Source: CAYHIN01 sp964356705 (GTDB lineage: Bacteria > Patescibacteriota > Microgenomatia > CAZETR01 > Amesbacteraceae). Taken from it: a DNA stretch of 36,661 nucleotides. Under the pieces are notes generated by a model. That model was not told the DNA's origin. It saw only the letters and a list, made by a program, of their open reading frames with translations, and made no database searches. Location of the stretch: NCBI GenBank assembly GCA_964356705.1, contig CAYHIN010000003.1, forward strand, positions 1 through 36,661, in the 5' to 3' direction. Shown one piece after another: positions 1-5,544 of the stretch. Position numbers and translations under genes: made by a program. Every line of letters starts with the position of its first letter. Within the stretch, counting starts at the first letter, position 1.

Positions 1-170
1 TCTAAGGTGGCAGTACTCACTGCAAAACATGTATATTTTCTCCCACCATCTTTTCTCTGAAAAATAAGATTTATCGTCACTACTTGGTACTCTCGCCCGT
101 GCCACCAAAACTTTTCCGGCCAGGCCCGACCATAAGAAAACTTAGCTAGCACATCTACTCTGTCTCCCAT
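1..170 (-). CDS. Hypothetical protein, N-terminal fragment cut by the window edge
   Basis: Read on the minus strand from an ATG at 170, an open frame runs 56 codons to the left edge without a stop. The product starts MGDRVDVLAKFSYGRAWPEK and continues with FWWHGREYQVV, then a basic stretch and a CFAVSTATL segment. The alternation of aromatic/basic and beta-strand-like segments recalls small proteins with a WxGRxYxV core (DUF6504-like), but that resemblance is from memory and weak. A -10-like TATATT with an extended TGG ends six bases before the ATG, which supports this start. The gene is divergent from the DUF35 gene. Function unknown. Confidence 0.55.
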   Translation of the reverse strand, partial: MGDRVDVLAKFSYGRAWPEKFWWHGREYQVVTINLIFQRKDGGRKYTCFAVSTATL

Positions 171-176
171 AAATTA

Positions 177-182
177 AATATA
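177..182 (-). promoter_or_regulatory. -10 element (TATATT), leaderless type
   Basis: On the minus strand TATATT is preceded by TGG (extended -10) and followed by six bases and then the ATG at 170. Transcription would start at or next to the start codon. Confidence 0.4.
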
Positions 183-250
183 CCAAACAAAACCCAAATA
201 GCAATATGTCAAAACATGGGTTTTGGACCCGATGTCCGTCAAATGATCAA

Positions 251-658
251 ATGGAAATCTCCCGGCACTGGCGACTACAGCAGCAAAGATATGGACTAGT
301 CGGAGAATGTTGTCCCCACTGCGATGAAAAGATCTTTCCTCCCAGAGACATCTGCCCAAGTTGTAATGGAGAAAGCAAAACCCCATACACTTTTTCCGGC
401 AAGGGTGAGGTTTATTCATTTACTACTATCTATGACGCTCCCGAGGGTTACGAAGGCATGACTCCATATACAGTAGCCCTAGTGAGGCTTGTCGAAGGTC
501 CACTAGTCACAGCTCAGCTGACCGATGTAGACAATAGTGCAGTCGAGATTGGCACACCAGTCGAGATGGTCACAAGAAAGCTTCGTGAGGATGGCGACCG
601 CGGCATGCTAGTTTATGGTTACAAATTCCGCCCCGAGTTGCTGTGGACTAAAACTTGA
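251..658 (+). CDS. DUF35-type Zn-ribbon / OB-fold protein
   Basis: A protein of 135 residues from the ATG at 251. It begins MEISRHWRLQQQRYGLVGE and has a rubredoxin-like zinc ribbon with Cys21/Cys24 and Cys35/Cys38, followed by an OB-fold-like beta region (residues about 45-130). This is the architecture of the DUF35 family, which in archaea and many bacteria accompanies thiolase/HMG-CoA synthase and is thought to help acyl-CoA transfer. No such partner is visible here; it could lie beyond the left edge. A further in-frame ATG at 206 would add 15 residues with no family resemblance, so 251 is preferred. Family assignment is good; the role is inferred. Confidence 0.75.
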   Translation: MEISRHWRLQQQRYGLVGECCPHCDEKIFPPRDICPSCNGESKTPYTFSGKGEVYSFTTIYDAPEGYEGMTPYTVALVRLVEGPLVTAQLTDVDNSAVEIGTPVEMVTRKLREDGDRGMLVYGYKFRPELLWTKT

Positions 659-673
659 TGTAACATCGCCCCT

Positions 674-1264
674 ATGAATCGCCGCAATCTGATTATCGGA
701 GCAGTCCTTATTATCGGCGGACTGGTCCTCATCAATTACAAGTCCCTCTCCTCAAAACTCCTTCCATCAGGTAAACTTCAGGAAGAAAAAAATATGGATA
801 GCTCAAAAGTCGTCACGGATGAACCCATCGCAGGCAAACCCCAAGTAGAGATCGTTACTTCAAAAGGCAAGATCGTTTTGGAGCTTCGCCCCGATGTAGC
901 TCCCAAAACAGTTGCCAATTATCTAGGCAAATGGGTCAATGGTTCATGCAATGGCCGCACCTTTCACAGAGTAGAGGACTGGGTAGTCCAAGGCTGTGAC
1001 CCCAAAGGTGACGGCACGGGTGGAGAGTCTAGTCTTCCCACCGAGACTTCGTCTGAGTCATTTACAGCCGGAAGTCTGGGAGTAGCCAGGAGAGCGACCC
1101 CCAAAGAAGTCTCAAACGATAGCCAGTTTTTCATCGTCAAAACCAATTCTACTTTCCTAAATGGCGATTACACCTATTTTGGAAAAGTTATCTCCGGCAT
1201 GGACGTGGTAAACGCCCTCGCAGTCGGCGACAAGATCGTAAATACCACAGTTCTCTCCAAATAA
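674..1264 (+). CDS. Membrane-anchored cyclophilin-type peptidyl-prolyl isomerase
   Basis: A protein of 196 residues. Residues 5-21 are a hydrophobic membrane anchor or uncleaved signal (LIIGAVLIIGGLVLI), followed by a polar linker to about 55 and a cyclophilin domain (about 57-195). Family signatures include FHRV (97-100, with the catalytic Arg99), VVQGCDP (104-110; the usual QGGDP has a Cys here), and NDSQFFI (148-154). The Trp and His of eukaryotic cyclophilins are not conserved, which is common in bacteria. It would isomerise X-Pro bonds on the outer face of the membrane. The next gene, a trigger factor lacking its own isomerase domain, starts five bases after this stop, so the two are probably co-transcribed. 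Confidence 0.9.
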   Translation: MNRRNLIIGAVLIIGGLVLINYKSLSSKLLPSGKLQEEKNMDSSKVVTDEPIAGKPQVEIVTSKGKIVLELRPDVAPKTVANYLGKWVNGSCNGRTFHRVEDWVVQGCDPKGDGTGGESSLPTETSSESFTAGSLGVARRATPKEVSNDSQFFIVKTNSTFLNGDYTYFGKVISGMDVVNALAVGDKIVNTTVLSK

Positions 1265-1268
1265 ATCT

Positions 1269-1967
1269 ATGTCAGACATCACTCGCCTAGACAATGGCAA
1301 TATCGAGATTCCTATTACTCTTCCCTGGGTAGACGTCCAACGTGAGTTTGATCATCAGATCGATGACGCAGTAGCCAAAGCCAAGATCGAAGGATTTAGG
1401 CCCGGTAAAGCCCCTCGTGAGCTCGTAGCGGGCAAGTTAGACCAAAACGACCTAGTCACCCACGCCATCCAGCATCTTTTGCCCGAAGTCTACGCCAAGG
1501 CAATCAAGGAAGCCGGTATCAAACCTCTCGTTTATCCACACCTTCGACTAGTCTCCGGCAAACAGGACGAGGATTGGCAGTTTATAGCCGTAACCTGTGA
1601 AACCCCTGTAGTAAACCTCCCAGAGGATCTAAAGCTTACCCAGCTACCAGCTGATTTATCCCGCGAAAACAAGCTAGACCGCGTCATCACCGAGCTACGC
1701 AAATATGCCCCCCAGATCCCAGATGTCCTAGTAGAAGAAGAGTCAAACCATAGACTAGGCGCCCTCGCCGAAAACATCACCAAACTAGGCATGAATATGG
1801 ATCAGTATCTGAGTTCCAAAAAGCTGACTCTCGAAGACTTTAAAGCCAAGGCCGCTACCGAAGCCAAAAGCGACCTCGAGGTAGAATTTATCCTCCAAAA
1901 AGCCCAAGATCTATACAAAAAGAAAGATCGCAAAGAAACCCTTGATCACTTGCTCTCGATGGTATAA
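1269..1967 (+). CDS. tig: Trigger factor-like chaperone lacking the PPIase domain
   Basis: A protein of 232 residues against about 430-450 for ordinary trigger factor. The N-terminal ribosome-binding domain is clear: residues 42-49 read GFRPGKAP, matching the GFRxGKxP loop that contacts ribosomal protein uL23. After about residue 115 the sequence passes straight to an alpha-helical segment resembling part of the C-terminal substrate-cradling domain (LAENITKLGMNMDQYL, then a long charged helix). The central FKBP-type isomerase domain is absent. The chaperone probably holds nascent chains at the tunnel exit without proline isomerisation. It follows a cyclophilin gene directly, which may supply that activity elsewhere in the cell. 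Confidence 0.85.
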   Translation: MSDITRLDNGNIEIPITLPWVDVQREFDHQIDDAVAKAKIEGFRPGKAPRELVAGKLDQNDLVTHAIQHLLPEVYAKAIKEAGIKPLVYPHLRLVSGKQDEDWQFIAVTCETPVVNLPEDLKLTQLPADLSRENKLDRVITELRKYAPQIPDVLVEEESNHRLGALAENITKLGMNMDQYLSSKKLTLEDFKAKAATEAKSDLEVEFILQKAQDLYKKKDRKETLDHLLSMV

Positions 1968-1968
1968 T
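1960..1968 (+). promoter_or_regulatory. Extended -10 promoter element (TGGTATAAT)
   Basis: TATAAT at 1963-1968 with an extended TGG sits over the trigger factor stop codon and ends eight bases before the ATG at 1977. It is a perfect consensus -10 hexamer. TTGATC at 1942-1947 is a possible but short-spaced (15 bp) -35. Confidence 0.45.
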
Positions 1969-1976
1969 AGATTTAT

Positions 1977-2063
1977 ATGGCACAGCCTATAGCCCGAAGG
2001 ATATATGGGAGATTCCTTGAGCGTAAGCGAAAGGTGAGAGGCTCACATATAGTAAATATATGA
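1977..2063 (+). CDS. Possible 28-residue upstream ORF, coupled to the next gene
   Basis: An ATG eight bases after a TATAAT box opens a frame of 28 codons whose product begins MAQPIARRIYGRFLERKRK and is strongly basic. Its stop TGA overlaps the ATG of the next gene in an ATGA junction, the usual arrangement for translational coupling. It contains a copy of the dispersed palindromic repeat (2015-2034), so it could also be a chance frame over repeat-derived sequence. The next gene has its own -10-like element, so coupling is not required. Treat as a candidate small ORF. Confidence 0.3.
   Translation: MAQPIARRIYGRFLERKRKVRGSHIVNI
2015..2034. repeat. Palindromic repeat, divergent copy
   Basis: CCTTGAGCGTAAGCGAAAGG has CCTT/AAGG arms around a GAGC..AGCG core and matches the repeat copies at 5502, 15459, 16415 and 31393 with a few differences. 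Confidence 0.5.
2048..2053 (+). promoter_or_regulatory. -10-like element (TATAGT), leaderless type
   Basis: TATAGT ends six bases before the ATG at 2060. It lies within the candidate 28-residue upstream ORF. Confidence 0.35.
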
Positions 2064-2671
2064 AACCAACAAACAAAATCAAGAGTCCTCCTACCAACTT
2101 CTTTGAGGCTCTAAAAGACCTAGGAGAAAGCACGCTTTCTGAGGCTAAAGTCCAGATCAAAAAGATCGTCACCGACGACATTCCTCAGGCAGTAGGCTTA
2201 GCCCCATCCGGCACGCTCAGACAGGGAGAATCCGTGTCCATGGCCGAGCTCAAACAAGCCGAGAACAAGGGTCGCTCTGAAGCTAAATCCGAGTTCAACG
2301 TCCAATTACGCCAGATGCAAGAAGACGAACGTAGGCGTCTCCTAGCCATCGAAAATCAGACCCGTCAGCAAATCACCTCGATTCAGGCCGAGATCAAGCT
2401 TCTCGCTCAATCTACAAAAGAGCTCGGAAAAGAGTTCGAGATCGCCGCCAGCCAGGCAGTAGTCAATCCCGGCGTCTACCACAAAAACTTTTTTACCCAT
2501 CTCAGTACGCTTATCAGGACTTTACGTCAGCAAGTCCAGGAGTCCAAGCATTGGTTGGCCACGACCAACTCCAGAGCCAGCAAACGTGGTGGTTACTGGG
2601 CCGGTGTCAAAAAAAGCGGCACCGCCTTCATGCTCTCATCCGAGCGTTATATGGTCACGTCAACAGGGTAA
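2060..2671 (+). CDS. Conserved coiled-coil hypothetical protein
   Basis: A protein of 203 residues with no signal peptide or membrane segment. Residues about 70-135 are rich in Glu, Gln, Arg and Lys with heptad character (EDERRRLLAIENQTRQQITS), so a coiled coil is likely. The C-terminus is distinctive: a Tyr-Trp and Lys-rich turn followed by SGTAFMLSSERYMVTSTG. It resembles a family restricted to CPR bacteria (possibly Pfam DUF5660, from memory and unverified). A TATAGT box at 2048-2053 ends six bases before the ATG and supports this start. A 76-residue small protein follows seven bases downstream. Function not known. Confidence 0.75.
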   Translation: MKPTNKIKSPPTNFFEALKDLGESTLSEAKVQIKKIVTDDIPQAVGLAPSGTLRQGESVSMAELKQAENKGRSEAKSEFNVQLRQMQEDERRRLLAIENQTRQQITSIQAEIKLLAQSTKELGKEFEIAASQAVVNPGVYHKNFFTHLSTLIRTLRQQVQESKHWLATTNSRASKRGGYWAGVKKSGTAFMLSSERYMVTSTG

Positions 2672-2678
2672 ATTACAT

Positions 2679-2909
2679 ATGACATATGTGGACTGGGCTG
2701 TTTTATCGGGAGAAGCTCCTCTTCGTCTTACACACGCTGACAGAATGCAGGCGAGGACACTCAGGGCAATCACCGCTCTCACGGCAGATCCATATGTAAC
2801 AGCAGAGGCTCTTGCACTATCAGAAACCATCTTGGAATCAGGTACAACGGTTAAAGATTGTGTCCGCTTAGCTCAAGCGAAATTGGCGGCCTTAAACCCC
2901 AGTGTATAA
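2679..2909 (+). CDS. Small hypothetical protein (76 aa)
   Basis: The frame begins MTYVDWAVLSGEAPLRLTHA and is predicted mostly alpha-helical, rich in Ala and Leu, with no membrane segment and a single Cys. The ATG at 2679 lies seven bases after the stop of the coiled-coil gene, so I chose it over a longer in-frame start that would overlap that gene by 86 bases. No Shine-Dalgarno is seen. The stop codon TAA is embedded in the TATAAT box of the next promoter. Family not recognised; it may be an operon partner of the preceding coiled-coil protein. Confidence 0.55.
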   Translation: MTYVDWAVLSGEAPLRLTHADRMQARTLRAITALTADPYVTAEALALSETILESGTTVKDCVRLAQAKLAALNPSV

Positions 2910-2910
2910 T
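2905..2910 (+). promoter_or_regulatory. Consensus -10 promoter element (TATAAT)
   Basis: A perfect TATAAT ends six bases before the leader-peptide ATG at 2917. TTGGCG at 2883-2888 is a plausible -35 with 16-bp spacing (four of six consensus bases). It probably drives the attenuator-like leader and the 78-residue peptide. Confidence 0.55.
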
Positions 2911-2916
2911 ACAACC

Positions 2917-2976
2917 ATGTTGATTTTAAAAAATTATTTCTTTTTCTTTACCCCGCAGACGGGGCCGTTTGCGTGA
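2917..2976 (+). CDS. Candidate attenuator leader peptide (19 aa, Phe-rich)
   Basis: The frame encodes MLILKNYFFFFTPQTGPFA and begins six bases after a perfect TATAAT, so its mRNA would be leaderless. A Tyr and four consecutive Phe codons (2935-2949) stand immediately before a GC-rich hairpin arm (2951-2955), and the stop codon lies ten bases past the second arm. This is the arrangement of amino-acid-biosynthesis leader peptides such as E. coli pheL. The downstream gene is a small Cys-rich peptide rather than a Phe pathway gene, which argues for caution. The Phe run could also be a by-product of a T-rich stretch. Confidence 0.35.
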   Translation: MLILKNYFFFFTPQTGPFA

Positions 2977-3012
2977 TTTAATTAATTAAATCCAAAAACG
3001 ATGCGACCCCGC
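2951..3012 (+). promoter_or_regulatory. Attenuator-like leader: competing hairpins
   Basis: Four GC-rich segments are visible: A CCCCG (2951-2955), B CGGGG (2960-2964), C CCCCGC (3007-3012) and D GCGGGG (3018-3023). A pairs with B across a CAGA loop, and C pairs with D followed by a U-tract. Because A and C are identical, B can pair with C instead, which would prevent the C:D terminator. A perfect 18-bp palindrome GATTTAATTAATTAAATC (2975-2992) lies between B and C. A sits inside the leader-peptide frame just after its Phe codons, so a stalled ribosome would cover A and free B. Regulation by this route is an inference. Confidence 0.45.
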
Positions 3013-3028
3013 AAATAGCGGGGTTTTT
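3006..3028 (+). terminator. Intrinsic terminator / attenuator stem
   Basis: A seven-base stem ACCCCGC/GCGGGGT (3006-3012 with 3018-3024), an AAATA loop and a run of T to 3028 form a canonical intrinsic terminator. It lies between the promoter at 2905 and the ribosome site of the next gene, so it would act as an attenuator or end a short RNA of about 110 nt. Confidence 0.7.
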
Positions 3029-3051
3029 CGTTGTGAAAGGAGGTGAATATA

Positions 3052-3288
3052 ATGAAAGAACAAGTTCAAAATGCTATAGCAGCAATCCGATTGGCCAAAA
3101 CTATACGTGGTGTCTCAACTGCTGCAGATTCGGCCTATCCAGGACAGACCGCACCAGGCGGTCCTGACCAAAAAGCGCTCCAAGAAGCCGTTCTAGTCCG
3201 AAAGGATCAGCTCAAGAAAGCAGACGGAGCAGACGGATGTCACAGTATTGCTTGTGGAGCCCTCACAGGTGGACCGTGCACCTGTTAA
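3052..3288 (+). CDS. Small Cys-rich peptide (78 aa), possible modified-peptide precursor
   Basis: The ATG at 3052 follows a perfect Shine-Dalgarno, AAAGGAGGTG at 3036-3045, which decides the start over a GTG at 3043. Residues 1-56 are helical and charged, resembling a leader (repeated Ala, Lys, Arg and Gln). The last 16 residues read CHSIACGALTGGPCTC, with Cys at 63, 68, 76 and 78 plus Ser and Thr, after a DGADG stretch. A helical leader, a Gly-containing junction and a Cys/Ser/Thr core is the layout of ribosomally made modified peptides, but no modifying enzyme is visible nearby. A metal-binding tail is the main alternative. The stop overlaps the end of the convergent aminotransferase gene by four bases. 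Confidence 0.7.
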   Translation: MKEQVQNAIAAIRLAKTIRGVSTAADSAYPGQTAPGGPDQKALQEAVLVRKDQLKKADGADGCHSIACGALTGGPCTC

Positions 3289-4439
3289 GCCCACTCTTTA
3301 TACACCCGGTCCAGGGTAATTCGATCTTTTTTGCCCTGGACCAGATTCAGTGGGGTCAGCAGTTGCTCACCAGATGGCGGCACTAGTCCTGCTATCTCAC
3401 GAGCAAACTGTTCAGTGATTTTTTGTGCAGTGGAGTTTATTTTCATCTTCACAGTCCTAACTAGTTTATCTTTAGCATCAAATACAAATATCTTACCAAT
3501 TGAAGTAATTCCTACTGCATTACCAGCAAAGGAGAGTGATACTCCATCTTTTTCCAAATCAGACAGAGTAAAGGCTTTTTCGATCACTTTTAACCCCAGT
3601 TTCGGAAGTAAATGACTTATCGCATACTGCCGAGTCGTTCCACCCAAAATAAATGTATCCTTGGGTTGCACCTGCACATATTTGTCAGTGATCAACATTA
3701 GGTCCTCACCGATCCCATCCGCAGGGACCACATCACCCCTGACTTCATATGGTCCAGGACAAAGTATTTCATCTATCTCGATCTTTTGTTTTTTCCGGAT
3801 CGCATCGGCCCGAGCTCTTAGTCTTCTACCATGCGCATAATTACGCGCCTCTTTAGCCATGACCGGGTGTTGTCTGGACTCGTCCAAAAACATCGCCACA
3901 TGCAGCCCTCCCTCTCTATCTTCTATATACTTTGGCCAATTCCACGCCATGACCGTCGCATCAGCTGGTATTCCACTTTGTCCTCCTACTCCATAAGCTT
4001 GCTCCCATGTAGCCGAGACCACAGGACGGATATAAGCAGCTGGAGTCGTGACTGTCTCGCCCAATACTCCAACCAGAGTCCTTATTGCAAAATCTAGTTC
4101 TCCCACACTTACAGGTAATTCTAATCCCACAGTTTCAATAGACCTTTGCAGTCTTTCTATTTTTGGCTTATACAAAATCAGATTTTTACCAACCGCTCTC
4201 ATACCCTCAAATATCACTTGGGCATAATCTTTTCCTGGACTTTCCGCAGGTTCCATATTTAGTGGATGCCACGGCGGCACAATAATCAGTTTTTTCTCTT
4301 CCCGGTCATATTTGAGTACATAAGACGCTCCTGGTTTCTTAAGTAGCAATATTTCTCGTAGTAGCTTTTGGTCTCGGTTTGGAGTAGGGTAGTACCCAAG
4401 TCTTTTTCTAGATGGCAAAAAGTTTTGAATCAGAGCCAC
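3285..4439 (-). CDS. ilvE: Class IV (branched-chain-type) aminotransferase
   Basis: A PLP enzyme of 384 residues, related to branched-chain amino acid aminotransferases, which interconvert Leu/Ile/Val and their 2-oxo acids with glutamate. Visible signatures are YAQVIFEGMRA (72-82), a probable PLP-binding Lys196 in AKEARNYAHG, GGTTR (266-270, the phosphate-binding LxGxTR-like loop) and a late FAGNAVGITSIGKI in the position of the family's GTA segment. The usual EGxGxNxF loop is degenerate (ADGIGEDLMLI), so substrate preference is uncertain. The start is GTG at 4439; a TATATT box lies ten bases upstream. No other amino acid biosynthesis gene is in the window. It could serve amino acid salvage or another class IV reaction. 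Confidence 0.8.
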   Translation of the reverse strand: MALIQNFLPSRKRLGYYPTPNRDQKLLREILLLKKPGASYVLKYDREEKKLIIVPPWHPLNMEPAESPGKDYAQVIFEGMRAVGKNLILYKPKIERLQRSIETVGLELPVSVGELDFAIRTLVGVLGETVTTPAAYIRPVVSATWEQAYGVGGQSGIPADATVMAWNWPKYIEDREGGLHVAMFLDESRQHPVMAKEARNYAHGRRLRARADAIRKKQKIEIDEILCPGPYEVRGDVVPADGIGEDLMLITDKYVQVQPKDTFILGGTTRQYAISHLLPKLGLKVIEKAFTLSDLEKDGVSLSFAGNAVGITSIGKIFVFDAKDKLVRTVKMKINSTAQKITEQFAREIAGLVPPSGEQLLTPLNLVQGKKDRITLDRVYKEWA

Positions 4440-4473
4440 AATGCTTTAAAATATAGCATATCAGTTCAAAACT

Positions 4474-4547
4474 GGACTCGTAGCTCAGTTGGCTAGAGCG
4501 TGGCATTGACATTGCCAAGGCCACAGGTTCAAGTCCTGTCGGGTCCA
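4474..4547 (+). tRNA. tRNA-Val (anticodon GAC)
   Basis: A full cloverleaf can be drawn. The acceptor GGACTCG pairs with CGGGTCC (one G-U), followed by discriminator A4547. The D arm is GCTC/GAGC, the anticodon stem TGGCA/TGCCA with loop TTGACAT (anticodon GAC at 4508-4510), and the T arm ACAGG/CCTGT with loop TTCAAGT. CCA is not encoded. The endonuclease IV start codon follows six bases after the tRNA end. Confidence 0.93.
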
Positions 4548-4553
4548 CTACAT

Positions 4554-5375
4554 ATGCAAATAGGCGCACATACGTCCATAGCGGGCGGCTTTGACAAATG
4601 TATCGACCGCATCTCAGAAATGGGAGGCAACTGTCTCATGACTTTTGCGTCTTCCCCCCGATCTCTTCAGTTCAAAGATGTTGATCCAAAGTTGGTCAAA
4701 AGTTATCTGGATAAAAAACAAGCAGCCATGATCGGTCCTCACTTCTTCCATGGAGTTTATTTGGTCAATCTAGCAGCAGACACCAAAAGTCATCTCAAAA
4801 CCAGTATCGATTCCCTCATCTTTTATCAGCAAATGGCAGGTGAGATTGGCGGAGTAGGCACCATCTTTCACATCGGCAGTCACAAGGGCACCGGCTTTGC
4901 CAAAGTCATGGATCAGATTATCGCCTCCATAAACTATGTCCTAGACAGCTCTCCCAAAGGGGTAAAGCTAATTTTAGAAAACACCGCCGGTCAAAATGGC
5001 GCTGTCGGCAGCTTTTCCGAGCTAGCAGAGATAATCGCCCGAGTAGGGGACAAGTCAAAAATAGGCGTCTGCCTAGACACCCAGCACGCTTTTGCCTCAG
5101 GGATCAAACTAGAATCCGTCCTAGATATCTTTGACCAAAAAGTCGGTCTCAAAAGACTTACTGTCGTTCATCTCAACGACTCGAAGTCGGATTTTGGATC
5201 CCATCTAGATCGTCATGAAAATCTAGGTGTAGGTCAGATCGGCAAAGATATTCTCAAAAAGTTTGTCAACGATCCCAGACTAAAAAACATCCCCCTGATC
5301 CTCGAAGTTCCCGGGTCAGGCGAGGGGCCGGAGAAATCAGACATTGACACCCTTAGATCATTGGTAGATAATTAG
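4554..5375 (+). CDS. nfo: Deoxyribonuclease IV (AP endonuclease)
   Basis: A protein of 273 residues, full length for the endonuclease IV family, which cuts 5' to abasic sites in base excision repair. It folds as a TIM barrel with a trinuclear zinc centre. All nine expected ligands can be placed: His66, His110, Glu142, Asp175, His178, His206, Asp219, His221 and Glu251, within motifs ILENTAGQ, CLDTQHAFASG, HLNDSK and DRHENLG. The start at 4554 (MQIGAHTSIAGGF) matches the family; a longer frame merely translates the tRNA. The gene begins six bases after tRNA-Val, so tRNA 3' processing would leave an almost leaderless mRNA. Confidence 0.95.
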   Translation: MQIGAHTSIAGGFDKCIDRISEMGGNCLMTFASSPRSLQFKDVDPKLVKSYLDKKQAAMIGPHFFHGVYLVNLAADTKSHLKTSIDSLIFYQQMAGEIGGVGTIFHIGSHKGTGFAKVMDQIIASINYVLDSSPKGVKLILENTAGQNGAVGSFSELAEIIARVGDKSKIGVCLDTQHAFASGIKLESVLDIFDQKVGLKRLTVVHLNDSKSDFGSHLDRHENLGVGQIGKDILKKFVNDPRLKNIPLILEVPGSGEGPEKSDIDTLRSLVDN

Positions 5376-5472
5376 CCTAATCTGTTCGGCCGTAGACCTC
5401 ACCAACCTACATTCAAGCCGAAAATATAAATCGAGCCACCAAGTAGCTAGTTGGAACCCTGGGACTAGCGAA

Positions 5473-5498
5473 GTGTTGGCTATTTTTTTTGCCAACAC
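5473..5498 (+). other. Perfect hairpin with T8 loop upstream of thrS
   Basis: GTGTTGGC (5473-5480) and GCCAACAC (5491-5498) pair perfectly around a TATTTTTTTT loop. The T-tract is in the loop and not after the stem, so it is not a standard terminator. It lies in the 169-bp space between nfo and thrS, which otherwise holds a repeat copy (5502-5522) and the thrS -10 box; I see no gene there. Confidence 0.5.
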
Positions 5499-5501
5499 GA
5501 A

Positions 5502-5522
5502 GTCCTGAGCTTACCGAAGGAC
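5502..5522. repeat. Palindromic repeat, intergenic copy
   Basis: Arms GTCCT and AGGAC flank GAGCTTACCGA. Same family as the copies in recG and the holB-like gene, here between nfo and thrS. Confidence 0.65.
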
Positions 5523-5531
5523 GAAGAGGGG

Positions 5532-5537
5532 TACAAT
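5532..5537 (+). promoter_or_regulatory. -10 element (TACAAT) of thrS, leaderless type
   Basis: TACAAT ends seven bases before the thrS ATG, so the mRNA would begin at the start codon. Confidence 0.45.
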
Positions 5538-5544
5538 AAAACAT

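Noticed and set aside
4500..4553. An N-terminal extension of endonuclease IV reading back into the tRNA
   Set aside because: Those codons translate tRNA-Val sequence; the family start MQIGAHTS is at 4554.
5376..5544. A T-box riboswitch before thrS
   Set aside because: No T-box consensus (AGGGTGGNACCGCG) or stem I elements are visible, and the thrS -10 box adjoins the ATG.
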